Below are positions 42,801 to 50,055 of a stretch of 64,000 nt of DNA, in pieces. The translations under genes were made by a program, and so were the position numbers. Source of the DNA: Serripes groenlandicus (Eukaryota > Mollusca > Bivalvia > Cardiida > Cardiidae); NCBI GenBank assembly GCA_031761405.1, contig JASEVX010000001.1:42807587-42871586 (forward strand), in the 5' to 3' direction. Within the stretch, counting starts at the first letter, position 1. Each line of letters starts with the position of its first letter. The notes under the pieces are model-generated. The model worked only from the letters and a program-made list of their open reading frames with translations. It was not told where the DNA came from and searched no databases.

Positions 42801-45800
42801 GCCATCATGGCCCTCTTGTTTAAAGAAAGCCAGGGAACACATGGGAAGTCGAACTGACTGACTGATAGTTTGGTAAAAATGGTGTTAATTCACAAACTGT
42901 CAATTCCCATGTCCATGAATAATTTCAGTTTATTAAGATGGGGAACCACTCCTGTTGATGGACCAGATTTGAGAGAAAGATTTGACTTTGTCCTCTGTGC
43001 TGATTGGTAAGAACTTTTAACCATTTACCTAATGCAATACATGTATTATGGAAAAAGTAGAAATTTATAAAAAACAGCAATTTCTCCTTCTTAGCCCAGA
43101 GGACTGTGTTCCAGAATAGTTCATGCTGTCAATCTGTAATTTGTAGTTGTCATTGTCTTAGTTTGTTGTTTAAGTTTGGATAATTGTATCTTGCTATTAT
43201 TTAACCCTTTTCCTCATATAGACGCTATCTGACGCCTCTGCAGCAGACGGCTTTTTGAAAACATAATGACAAAAGAAGAAATTGCTCAAAATGAGCAATT
43301 TCTCCTTTTGCCACAATGTTTTCCACTTTGAGTCATAGGTTATCCATTCAATTAAAGAGATTTTCTATTTTTTGACAAAATATGTTCAAAGTCGTCTGCT
43401 GCAGAAAGGGTTAAGGTAATGCTGTCCCACTGAAGCTCTTGTTCCGTAATGTTTTCATCTCTATATTAACATTATATTTCCAATTTTTATTTTAGTTGTT
43501 GCAATACTTTTCTTACATCTTTTTAAAACGAATGACTCTTTAACCCTTTCCCTCATACGACAATTCTGCAGCAGACGACTTTGAATATATTTTGTCAACA
43601 AATGGAAATCACTATAATTGAATGGATAACCTATGACTCAAAGTGGAAACCATTATGGCAAAAGGTGAAAATGCTCTCTTTGAGCAATTTCTTCTTTTTT
43701 CTCTTTATACGTCAGAAAGCATCTAAATGAGGGAAAGGGTTTAAATGTCATGTCAGGTTATCAATTCAATTTTACCATGAAATAATCAATTTAATATTGA
43801 CATAAGATTAACCATTTACCTGATATGGAAATTCTTCAGTTATCATCATAATATATATTAAAAGAAAACAATGTACCGTATATACGCGACCATAAGTCTA
43901 CTTCGGCCATTAGTCCAGGGGTTTTGAGGTTACTCTCAGCCATAAGTCGGGGGTCGACTTTTTAAAAATTTCGGACCAGTGCTATCATGAAATATTAAAT
44001 TTTTACCATTTTTTTTACAAAAGTTGCCATAAAAGAAGTGGAATACGTTACTGAAATAAATGTTTCATCGGACAATATTTAAATGATCACGGTCACGCAC
44101 CATGTCAAATCGATTTATACAGTTCTCGATATACACAGTTGGGTAATCAGTAATTTGACTACTGAGAGTGTATAATATCCATTAAAAGCTGAAGAATGGA
44201 ATCATTTAACACACACAATGATGTAGAACCGATTGTCCAATCAAAATTGTGCCCTTTAGTCCAATTTGCATAAGCAAAGAACCGATTGTCATATCAAATA
44301 TTATGACGCCCCCCTGGTAAAACATTAAATACGTATCCAATGTAAATGAGATGGAAGTCGAATTATGTTTTAACCCTTTCAATAGTATAAATACATGTTA
44401 CAACTGAAATATTGAAATCATAATTTTGAAATAGGGTTAAAATCATCATTGAAAAGGGATAAATTGCTTGTTTTGAGGAGTTTTTCCTTTTCTCAAAATA
44501 AGTTTAGAAGTCCCAAAAATCACAAATAAACACTTTCTCATTTTGCAACAATGTTTTTAAATCATTTCAATAATTGATCTTTCATATTATAAAGATTTAT
44601 GTTTCATGTTTTCAAAATCGTCTGCTGAAATCAAATTGTTTGCTTTTTGAAAAAGCATAAAACTACTATTTACATTACATTGAAAGTTTCACAACACATT
44701 CATATAGATTACTGCCCAAGTTCATTCTAGACAAGTGTAGATCCAGAACACCACACACGTCTACACAAGCTAATTTGTATCTGCACTATTTGAGTAATAG
44801 TCACAAAAAATTACAAGAAACTTTGTTTATTTATTTTGGATAGCATTACTCCTAATATAAGACATTTGTAAATTTATATTCATACTTTGTATATTAAGCT
44901 CCAGATATTCAAAATATGTTGTGATCTTAGATTTATATTTGACCTTCAAAACATGATGTTTTGCGTACTCAAATCGTCTCACTGAGAAAAATAAAGAAAT
45001 GATAATTGAATTTCTTTTTTCATTCTAGTTTATTTTTTGATGAAGGGAGAGAAGATCTTGTAACTACTGTACACAGACTACTTAAACCTCAGGTCAGTTT
45101 GTCATTAATCCTTCCCCACATACAACAATTCTGCAGAAGACGACTTTGAAAAGATCTAGGCAAAACAAGGAAAATCTCCATAAATGAACGTATAATTACT
45201 GAAAAAATATGAAAACATTATGGCAAAAGGAGAAATTGCTCCTTTTGAGCAATTTCTCCTTTTGGCACAATGTTTTCAAAATTTGTCTTCTGAAGAGGCG
45301 GAAGAAAGCAGATGCAGGTGGGAAAGGCTTAACCCCCCCTTTTCGATATGTTTTCAGTGGGCTCTTTCAAATTCAAACAATCTTGACTATTAGTCAGATA
45401 TGTAATTTTCATAGTTTTTGAAAAAATAACGATTTTTAATCAGACAGTTTTGAAAATTCAAATAATTATTTTTGGTACAAACTTTCTCCTTTTCCAGTGA
45501 TATTTCTAGGCTTCAAATGTTAAATCAGGGATAGGATGATGAAAGATTATAAAACATCTAAACATATTGTATAGTTGTATTTTATAATAAAACAACTTAT
45601 TAGAAACAGTAGCAAAGTAGAAAAAAAGTTCTAATGATCAGCAATTTTTCTTTTCTACAAGGTATCAACTATTGCAAGGCATTTAAAGTTTTGGGAAAAA
45701 GGTTAAACGATTAGATTTCTGGTTGATATTATTTAATCTAAAATATCATGTAGAATGATCAATTTGAGTAATTTGATGTATATCATGAGCTTGAATTGTT

Positions 45801-48800
45801 TATACAAAAATTAAACAGAATATGAGGGTCATGCAGCATCTGTAACCTTTAACAATTAACTCAACAATAATGTTTTAAACTATTTCCATGACATTACTAC
45901 ATTGTGTATCCTTGATTAACCCTTTCCCACCTGCAGACGCATTTCGACGCAATAGCAGCAGACGACTTTTTGAAAACATAGTGACAAAAGAAGAAATTGC
46001 ACAAAACGTGCAATTTCTCCTTTTGACACAATGTTTTCCACTTTTAGTCATAGGTTATCCATTCAATTATGGAGATTTTCTATGTTTTGATAAAATACGT
46101 TCAAAGTCGTCTGCTACAGAATTGTCGTATGAGGGAAAGGGTTAACCCTTTCACACATGCATAGGCATTTTTACACATCTGCACCAGATCACTTGAGGAG
46201 CAATTATTCGTTTTGCTGTATTCAGGAAAGTGTTAAATACCTTAATTAAAAGATTGATATATTTCAGGGTGAAGCCATTATGTTTGCCCCAAAACGTGGT
46301 GAGACATTTGACATGTTTGTATCCCTGGTGACAGATAGGTTTGATATTGACGTAAAAGAGAATTATGATCCTACAGTCTGGGAAACCCATTGTAAGGTAT
46401 GACTCCGTCTCCTTTTTACATCATGTGTAGGGATAAATATGCATACTTCCTCCTCAATTGTTACCAAGCCCTGGTAGCTTAGTCTATAGCAAAACTGGCT
46501 GACAATCCAGGTTTTTTGAGTTTTTTGAACCCCTTTCTGATGTTTAACAAAAGTCAATGTGGCATGCGTCATTCATCGTCCACCAATTGGCTAACCGTTA
46601 ATATGTAAAAGCAGTCAATTGCTTGGAAAAAATGCATTTGAGAAATCCCAGGAAACACATTGGCAGGTGAAGCCTGCAGTGATATGACTAAAATTGTTTT
46701 TATAATGGGGATAAACACCCCAAACACTTAATCCTCAAAAGGCACATGTACATGTAGAGTGTATATAAAAATCCGGGGGACATTCAAAACCCATATGGTC
46801 ACTTTTTGTCATAGTAGTCAAAACCCATATGGTAAAAAAAAACAGGGTAGTCAAAACCCATACGATAGAAAATGCAGGTTAGTCAAAACCCATACGATAG
46901 AAAAAACAGGGTAGTCAAAACCCATATGGTTGAAAATGCAGAGTAGTAATAATTCATTCACAGAGGATAATTACTTTAAATATTTAGTATATGGTTGCCA
47001 TTTATCTTAGATGTAGGTTACTTGTATAAAGAAAAGACTAAACAATTAAAATTGAATTGGGCCTGTCCAATATCACATCTCAAAATGTCTGCCTCTATCA
47101 TGGCTGAGTCTTTAACAATAGAATTAATAACTGTTCAAAGCGAAGGGTTCTTGTGTCCAACAAGATGTTTAAAGGCGTTATTCCATGATTCACACTGATT
47201 GTTAGTCCGGTCTTGGTTGGCGATAGTAACATTGTGAAAGTTACAAACAAACTGCAGTAATAATTAATGTAGGTCTTCAATTGTTGAAAGCAGTTAACAA
47301 TATAGGGATAATACACATTTTCGAGGGCGTGAACATCTGCGGACGCCCGCAAAATGTGTTTATGCCCGAGTGCGAAGCACGAGGGCATAAACACATTTAA
47401 GGGCGTCCGCAGATGTTCACGCCCGAGAAAATGTGTATTTTCGCTATTATTGCATAAAATAAGAGCAAACATCCAACATACAGTCCGCTGTAACGTTCAG
47501 TTGTACGATAACCGCCGATGAACATGATCCGATAACGCATGTGACGTCATAAACACATGTGACGTCATAAAGTAAACAAGTAATGTTTTACATATCCACG
47601 AACCGGGCCTACACCAAGGTTGCCATCGCTGACTCGACACGGGTCGAATTAAATAAATGGTTTTGGATTATTTTATGCTCTTTAACTGTGAATCTAGTGC
47701 ATGTTACCGATTATCGAGTTAAAGAAGCTGATGTTATTGTTAACCCAACAAATTGCTCCTATTCTAGGGGAGATGCAGCGTCCATGTTTTGTTTACTAAC
47801 GGTGCCCGGGTAATGCATATGTAAAACATCTAACCGGTCTGAAACGGCACGTACGCGCGAGAATCGCTTTGTTTATACACGTTTTCTCGCCGTTTACGCC
47901 CGGCTTTTGCAATGTTTCTGTATCCCTTAAGCGGGCGTAAAACATAGATTTTATGCAATAATAGACAATATTTTAACAAAGGACATCTTAACCCTTTCCC
48001 TCATACGACAATTCTGCAGCAGACGACTTTGAACGTATTTTGTCAAAACATAGAAAATCTCCATAATTGAATGGATAACATACAACCTATTGTTATCATT
48101 TATTGAAAATATCACTTTAAAGTAATTATCACCTTAATTCAATTATGTGATGTGATATTGGACAGGCCCCACAGAAGCATGTAATGAGAGGAACTCTCAT
48201 CCATCAGACAAGACTTCAGTCTCTTTGTTCAGATTATGTAAATGGGAGGACGTCCATTTAAGTGGGCTATGTTAATTGATTATATTTTGATTTTCTCTTT
48301 TTTAATTTATAATTATAAATTGTGTTATGTTTAAATAAAACGACTTAGTATTTGGCATCCATATACTTATTACTTAAAGTAACTATCATCTGTGAATGAA
48401 TTATTACTACTCTGCATTTTCAACCATATGGGTTTTGACTACCCTGTTTTTTCTATTGTATGGGTTTTGACTACCCTGCATTTTCTATCGTATGGGTTTT
48501 GACTACCCTGCATTTTCTATCGTATGGGTTTTGACTACCCTGGTTTTTTTTACCATATGGGTTTTGACTACTATGACAAAAAGGAACCATATGGGTTTTG
48601 ACAATATGGGTTTTGACATACACTCAAAAATCCTCATACTCAAAATCCCCACGATTCAAAATTGGCATAGTACTCATAATCCCCATGGCTTAAATAAAAG
48701 GGTATTCAAAATCCCCACAATGGGTAGTCAATATCCCCATGTCAAAAATGACAGGGTATCAAAGGTGTTGAGTAGGGGTTTTCTTAGTTGTCTGCTGAAA

Positions 48801-50055
48801 ACTTATGTATGTAGGAAAGGGAATATGCTTATATAAGCGAAATGAAAGACAAATGAAACAATGAGCAACTTTTAATAATTTTAATTCATAAATATGCGTT
48901 ATTTAATTGTGCTGAACTCAAAATTTATAATAGATAATATAGAAAAACTTCAAAAACTGTTATATCAAATAAACATAATTTGTAATTGCAATCAACATAA
49001 ATCATATTCTGCACTGCCTGGGGCAACTAATAGTTGTCCCTTGCACTGCAAACACTGTTTTTATTCTATTTTAGCACATTTAACATTAGCTTATCTAATT
49101 TATATTTAGAGTAAAAGATCTTAAGCAATATATTATACAATCAAAATAATAAATTAAAGGTAATCATTTACATGATTATTTTAGGTAAGTATCATAAAAG
49201 ATATTAAGCGATTATGCAATATAAATAATGAACTTATCTAATTTAGGGGTATGATGATTTAAATGACTGGCTGTAACAACAAAAATATAACAGAGAAATT
49301 CACCATAGGGATTTTGAATACCCCATCATTATGGCTGTGGGGATTTTGAATACCCTGTTATTTTAGCCATTGGGATTCCAATTTTGAACCTTGGGGATTT
49401 TGAGTGTCTTTTGTACATGTATTCAAAATTGAAAACAAGCTTTCAAAAAGTTCTTATTGCGGATACATTTTGACGGCTTTAACCCTTCCCCTCATACGAC
49501 AATTCTGCAGCAGACGACTTTGAATATATTTTGTCAAAAAATAGAAAATCTCTATAATTGAATGGATAACCTATGACTAAAAGTGGAAAACATTGTGGCA
49601 TAAGGAGAAATTGCTTGTATTGAGCAATTTCTTCTTTTGTAACTATGTTTTCAAAAAGCTGTCTGCTGCAGAGGCTTCAGAAAGCATCTATATGAGCGAA
49701 AGCGTTAAAAAGAAGAAATTGCTCAGCAATTTCTCTTTTTGACACAATGTTTTCAACAATATTCAATAAATTATACTTTTATTTAAAGGAAATTACCAAA
49801 TATTTGATTTAATAGTTTCAGTCATCTGCTGAATATTTCTTGTATGTGAGAAATGGTTTATCCTTTCATATGTACAACAAATCTGAAGCAGAAGTCTTTG
49901 ATAAGTATTACCCAAATATACCGATCAGGCTTAAATTATTTATATTTAAGATGAAGGAAAAAGGCATCGACCACTACGATCCAAATATACATTACCCCTG
50001 GTACATTCGGATGAAGAAACTATCCGAAACACGAGAAAACAGCTCAGAACGTTGA
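24734..50055 (+). CDS. CAMKMT: Calmodulin-lysine N-methyltransferase (11 exons, 322 aa)
   Basis: The spliced CDS has exons 24734-24841, 26115-26296, 27488-27549, 28317-28377, 30007-30061, 31586-31649, 36979-37039, 42929-43006, 45029-45092, 46268-46396 and 49951-50055. They sum to 969 nt with all phases matching; human CaMKMT is 323 aa. The enzyme trimethylates a calmodulin lysine (Lys115 in vertebrates) using S-adenosylmethionine. It is a class I seven-beta-strand methyltransferase of the family-16 group. Visible marks: SVRRFNSFGLL (exon 2), NTGNVCVWPSEEILTYFCL (exons 3-4), SAM-binding motif I ELGGGMTCLAG (144-154), VVLTDGNE (166-173), LLRW (199-202), FVLCADCLFFDEGR (218 onward), IMFAPKRGETFDMF (exon 10) and the C-terminal NIHYP segment. 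The introns total about 24 kb and are full of MITEs. The identification is firm; exon 11's exact start is the least certain boundary. Confidence 0.93.
24972..25069. mobile_element. TTAA MITE, internally deleted
   Basis: About 98 bp: TTATAACCCCTTTCCTACATAC joined to AGCAATTTTTCCTTTTGCC and GCAGGTGGGAAAGGGTTT. It lies in CAMKMT intron 1. Confidence 0.65.
25373..25617. mobile_element. TTAA MITE, full length
   Basis: It runs TTAACCCTTTCCCTCATATAG to TATGAGGGAAAGGGTTAA. It carries a local duplication of GCAGCAGACGGCTTTGCAGC-type sequence in the left arm. Confidence 0.88.
26115..26296 (+). CDS. CAMKMT: CAMKMT exon 2
   Basis: The acceptor is TTATTCAACAG and the donor GTATAT, phase 2. It encodes residues 37-96, with SVRRFNSFGLL and DWYSYTSQEWPDFKMTIR matching the family's SVRRF.SF.LF and W.QYTS segments. 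Confidence 0.9.
26566..26751. mobile_element. TTAA MITE (left end shortened)
   Basis: It has the right end CTTTATGAGGGAAAGGGTTAA and a perfect inner hairpin AAATTGCTCAATTTGAGCAATTT. The left terminal portion is truncated. Confidence 0.7.
27193..27421. mobile_element. TTAA MITE, full length
   Basis: It runs TTAACCCTTTCCCACATAC to AGGTGGGAAAGTGTTAA. The central arms (ACATTGTGGCCAAAGGTGAA / TTCAACTTTGGCCACAGTGT) pair almost perfectly. Confidence 0.9.
27488..27549 (+). CDS. CAMKMT: CAMKMT exon 3
   Basis: The acceptor is TGTTTTACAG and the donor GTATGT, phase 1. It encodes HLPGIIKPETLRGFNNTGNV (98-117). A TTAA MITE (27193-27421) ends 66 bp upstream. Confidence 0.88.
27575..28097. mobile_element. 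Two TTAA MITEs (27575-27775, 27933-28097)
   Basis: The first ends CTCTATGTGGGAAAGGGTTAA. The second runs TTAACACTTTCCCACCTATA to TATGTGGGAAAGGTTTAA and lacks part of the right arm. Both lie in CAMKMT intron 3. Confidence 0.75.
28317..28377 (+). CDS. CAMKMT: CAMKMT exon 4
   Basis: The acceptor is TTAATTTATAG and the donor GTTAGT, phase 2. It encodes VWPSEEILTYFCLQNTDLF (119-137), a core family motif. Confidence 0.92.
28810..29118. mobile_element. Short element ending GGGCCTCTTGTTT
   Basis: It starts TAGCTCTACTGGCCAAAGGC and ends TAGAGCATAGGCCCTCATGG then GCCTCTTGTTT. GTCCGTCCATAAACAATTTC inside resembles the body of the GGCCCTCTTGTT family. CAGTCTTCA phrases occur twice. Confidence 0.55.
29753..29971. 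mobile_element. TTAA MITE (decayed)
   Basis: It has the sub-terminal CTGCAGCAGACGACTTTGAAA and a right end GTCTAGGTTGAAATCGGTTAA. It lies 35 bp before CAMKMT exon 5. Confidence 0.65.
30007..30061 (+). CDS. CAMKMT: CAMKMT exon 5 (SAM motif I)
   Basis: The acceptor is TATTTTACAG and the donor GTGAGT, phase 0. It encodes QKEVIELGGGMTCLAGVA, including the glycine-rich SAM-binding loop. A full MITE begins 29 bp after this exon. Confidence 0.93.
30090..30319. mobile_element. TTAA MITE, full length
   Basis: It runs TTAACCCTTTCCCTCATAC to TATGAGGGAAAGGGTTAA, with inner AAATTGCTTGTTTTGAGCAATTT. It starts 29 bp after CAMKMT exon 5. Confidence 0.9.
30487..30702. mobile_element. TTAA MITE
   Basis: It runs TTAACACTTTCCCACATGTAG to TTGTATGTGAGACATAA. 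Confidence 0.75.
31128..31260. mobile_element. Compact 133-bp TTAA MITE
   Basis: It has intact TTAACCCTTTCCCACTTGCAG and GCGGGAACCGGTTAA ends but lacks the central AGAAATTGCTC arm. It is an internal-deletion derivative. Confidence 0.8.
31314..31548. mobile_element. TTAA MITE, full length
   Basis: It runs TTAACCCTTTCCCACATAC to TATGAGGGAAAGGGTTAA. The central arms ACATTGTGGCAAATGGAGG / TCTCCTTTTGCCACAATGT pair. Confidence 0.88.
31586..31649 (+). CDS. CAMKMT: CAMKMT exon 6
   Basis: The acceptor is AATTTACAG and the donor GTAAGA, phase 1. It encodes LSVQTDVKKVVLTDGNEESV and Ser177; the acidic Asp170 after beta2 is the usual ribose-binding position. A MITE ends 37 bp upstream. Confidence 0.92.
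31978..32939. mobile_element. 0.96-kb element with CAGGCCTC ends (hAT-like)
   Basis: The left end is CAGGCCTCGATAAATCC and the right end TTGTTGAGGCCTG, flanked on both sides by TACAA. It contains several CTCGCCC / GGGCGAG blocks and a 42-bp perfect palindrome (32882-32923). It inserted into an older hairpin element. Superfamily assignment is inference. Confidence 0.6.
32882..32923. repeat. 42-bp perfect palindrome
   Basis: The two 21-base arms meet at CTG|CAG (TTTTTAGGGTCACTCGCCC.. and its exact complement) with no loop. Confidence 0.95.
33322..33551. mobile_element. TTAA MITE (decayed)
   Basis: It runs TTAAACTCATTTCCCACAA to CCACAGGTGGGAATGCATTA, with sub-terminal CAGCAGACGACT / GTTGTCTGCTGCAG. 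Confidence 0.7.
34174..34590. mobile_element. Two TTAA MITEs in a row
   Basis: A decayed copy (TTAACACTCTCTTCG, 34174-34366) is followed by a near full-length one, 34367-34590 (TTAAACCTTTCCCTCATATAG to TATGAGGGAAAT). The second has lost its right TTAA. Confidence 0.75.
35084..35256. mobile_element. Hairpin MITE, GATAAGGGGCA ends
   Basis: The left GATAAGGGGCA is inverted at TGCCCCTTATC. The core GGTACTCAAAAGAAT(T)GTCTC / GAGACGATTCTTTTGAGTACC forms a near-perfect hairpin. Related pieces occur near 28428-28560 and 31925-31975. Confidence 0.8.
35380..36140. mobile_element. Cluster of decayed TTAA MITEs
   Basis: Three pieces: about 35380-35494, about 35750-35944 and 35985-36140 (TTAACCCTCTCCAATC to GTAAAGGGTTAA). 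They share CAGCAG/CTGCTG arms and GCAATTTCT-like cores but are poorly preserved. Confidence 0.55.
36202..36451. mobile_element. MITE, GAGCCGTTC/CTGCGTAATG family
   Basis: It runs GAGCCATTCCAATAGAAAACC to GGTTTTCTCGTTGAACGGCTC, with GATCTGGGTCGATACATTACG inside. Confidence 0.85.
36527..36782. mobile_element. TTAA MITE (decayed)
   Basis: It has TTTTACCCTATCTACATGTA at the left and TTGGAAAGGGTTAA at the right, with a doubled AAATTACTCATCATGAGCAATTT core. Confidence 0.6.
36979..37039 (+). CDS. CAMKMT: CAMKMT exon 7
   Basis: The acceptor is TTTTATTACAG and the donor GTATGA, phase 2. It encodes LDAIIDKNAKDFTNTKVSS (179-197). The sequence is less conserved, but length, phase and the KVSS.LLRW junction support it. 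Confidence 0.85.
38081..38258. mobile_element. TTAA MITE truncated by another element
   Basis: It starts TTAACCCTTTTAAACATAC and reaches GCTGCAGATTGTCAGAATG. At that point the GGCCCTCTTGTT-family element begins, and the MITE's right end is missing. Confidence 0.65.
39849..41124 (+). mobile_element. Inner GGCCCTCTTGTT-family element (level 3)
   Basis: The left end is TAGCTCACCTGAGCTTTGCTC and the right end GTGAGCGATTCCAGGGCC / ATCATGGCCCTCTTGT. Flanks CCATTTTTA and TATGAAAG rejoin to the uninterrupted sequence CCATTTTTATGAAAG seen at 39390, suggesting a TA duplication on insertion. Confidence 0.8.
40085..41060. repeat. 166-bp tandem repeat, about 6 copies
   Basis: CCTTCAAGCCATGTTGATTG recurs at 40165, 40341, 40508, 40674, 40841 and 41007, i.e. 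every 166-176 bp, each with GGGGCTATTTTGCCTTATAT downstream. A 15-G run is at 40205-40219. Confidence 0.9.
42929..43006 (+). CDS. CAMKMT: CAMKMT exon 8
   Basis: The acceptor is AATAATTTCAG and the donor GTAAGA, phase 2. It encodes LLRWGTTPVDGPDLRERFDF and VLCAD (199-223), the beta4 segment of the methyltransferase. Confidence 0.92.
43201..43414. mobile_element. TTAA MITE
   Basis: It runs TTAACCCTTTTCCTCATATAG to CTGCTGCAGAAAGGGTTAA. The last 15 or so bases of the right arm (TTGTCGTATGAGGG) are deleted. Confidence 0.85.
43540..43744. mobile_element. TTAA MITE
   Basis: It runs TTAACCCTTTCCCTCATACG to AAATGAGGGAAAGGGTTTAA. Part of the right arm is deleted. Confidence 0.8.
43874..43985. repeat. 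Dispersed repeat with ATAAGTC blocks
   Basis: It has ACCGTATATACGCGACCATAAG, GGCCATTAGTCCAGGGGTTTT and GCCATAAGTCGGGGGTCGAC. The pattern resembles ends of a DNA transposon common in animal genomes. The superfamily was not assigned. Confidence 0.4.
45029..45092 (+). CDS. CAMKMT: CAMKMT exon 9
   Basis: The acceptor is TTTCATTCTAG and the donor GTCAGT, phase 0. It encodes LFFDEGREDLVTTVHRLLKP and Gln245. A TTAA MITE starts 12 bp after the exon, inside the donor-proximal intron. Confidence 0.92.
45105..45332. mobile_element. TTAA MITE, 12 bp after CAMKMT exon 9
   Basis: It runs TTAATCCTTCCCCACATAC to AGGTGGGAAAGGCTTAA, with a perfect inner hairpin AAATTGCTCCTTTTGAGCAATTT. Confidence 0.85.
45916..46236. 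mobile_element. Full TTAA MITE plus 95-bp derivative sharing one TTAA
   Basis: Copy 1 is 45916-46145 (TTAACCCTTTCCCACCTGCAG to TATGAGGGAAAGGGTTAA). Copy 2 starts at the same TTAA (46142) and ends AGGAAAGTGTTAA (46236), having lost nearly all the core. It ends 31 bp before CAMKMT exon 10. Confidence 0.82.
46268..46396 (+). CDS. CAMKMT: CAMKMT exon 10
   Basis: The acceptor is TATATTTCAG and the donor GTATGA, phase 0. It encodes residues 246-288, GEAIMFAPKRGETFDMFVSL through ENYDPTVWETHCK. Confidence 0.92.
46470..46560 (+). repeat. Possible tRNA-derived SINE fragment
   Basis: CCCTGGTAGCTTAGTCTATAG resembles an A box in context; TTTTGAACCCC lies about 50 bp on. No tRNA fold is convincing. Confidence 0.3.
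47310..47439. repeat. Long hairpin with arms of about 60 nt
   Basis: AATACACATTTTCGAGGGCG, TGAACATCTGCGGACGCCC and AATGTGTTTATGCCCG on the left are inverted on the right around GAGTGCGAAGCACGA. Only one or two positions are unpaired near the junctions. Confidence 0.9.
47988..48083. mobile_element. TTAA MITE, left half only
   Basis: It runs TTAACCCTTTCCCTCATACG to CCATAATTGAATGGATAAC, then stops. Confidence 0.75.
48619..49410. mobile_element. Second foldback-like element, adjacent to the first
   Basis: The left arm has ACTCAAAATCCCCAC-type units (48619-48770); the right arm has inverted GTGGGGATTTTGAATACCC units (about 49290-49410) and ends GATTTTGAGTGT. The spacer is AT-rich with no gene. 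Confidence 0.6.
49479..49708. mobile_element. TTAA MITE, full length
   Basis: It runs TTAACCCTTCCCCTCATACG to TATGAGCGAAAGCGTTAA. Confidence 0.85.
49709..49905. mobile_element. MITE fragments running up to CAMKMT exon 11
   Basis: A right-half fragment (AAATTGCTCAGCAATTTCTC to TATGTGAGAAATGGTTTA) is followed by a left-end fragment (TTATCCTTTCATATGTACAAC to GAAGCAGAAGTCTTTGATAA). This second piece is in the same open frame as exon 11, 45 bp upstream of it. Confidence 0.65.
49951..50055 (+). CDS. CAMKMT: CAMKMT exon 11 (stop)
   Basis: I chose the acceptor TTATTTATATTTAAG at 49950 (phase 0). It joins ETHCK to MKEKGIDHYDPNIHYPWYIR, the spacing seen in the human protein before its HYP segment. 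The frame stays open upstream to 49840 through MITE-derived sequence, so a longer exon using another AG is possible. The stop is TGA after ETRENSSER. Confidence 0.82.
   Translation: MKEKGIDHYDPNIHYPWYIRMKKLSETRENSSER

Larger units (their letters stand above)
38261..42821 (+). mobile_element. Outer GGCCCTCTTGTT-family element (level 1 of a three-deep nest)
   Basis: The left end is TTAGCTCACCTATGCACGAAG then GTGAGCTATTGTGATCAC. The right end is AGGTGAGCGATCCAGGGCC and ATCATGGCCCTCTTGTT. Its own sequence (38261-38955 and 41798-42821) is a run of imperfect units with AATCTTGTTAACACT, CATTTT..CTT..GCA and GGGTCATGTTGGGTCA. It is split by the element at 38956-41797. Confidence 0.75.
46782..48618. 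mobile_element. Foldback-like element with subrepeat-built arms
   Basis: The left arm (46782-46980) has about 4-5 copies of GTAGTCAAAACCCATACGAT. The right arm (48372-48618) has the inverted ATCGTATGGGTTTTGACTAC units. The arms also share GAATTATTACTACTCTGCATT in inverse. The spacer holds a long hairpin (47310-47439), an ATTATTGCATAAAAT inverted pair (47447 and 47951) and a MITE half (47988). Confidence 0.7.

Noticed and set aside
47583..47813. 76-codon open frame inside the foldback spacer
   Set aside because: No domain or splice context; it lies in repeat-derived sequence.
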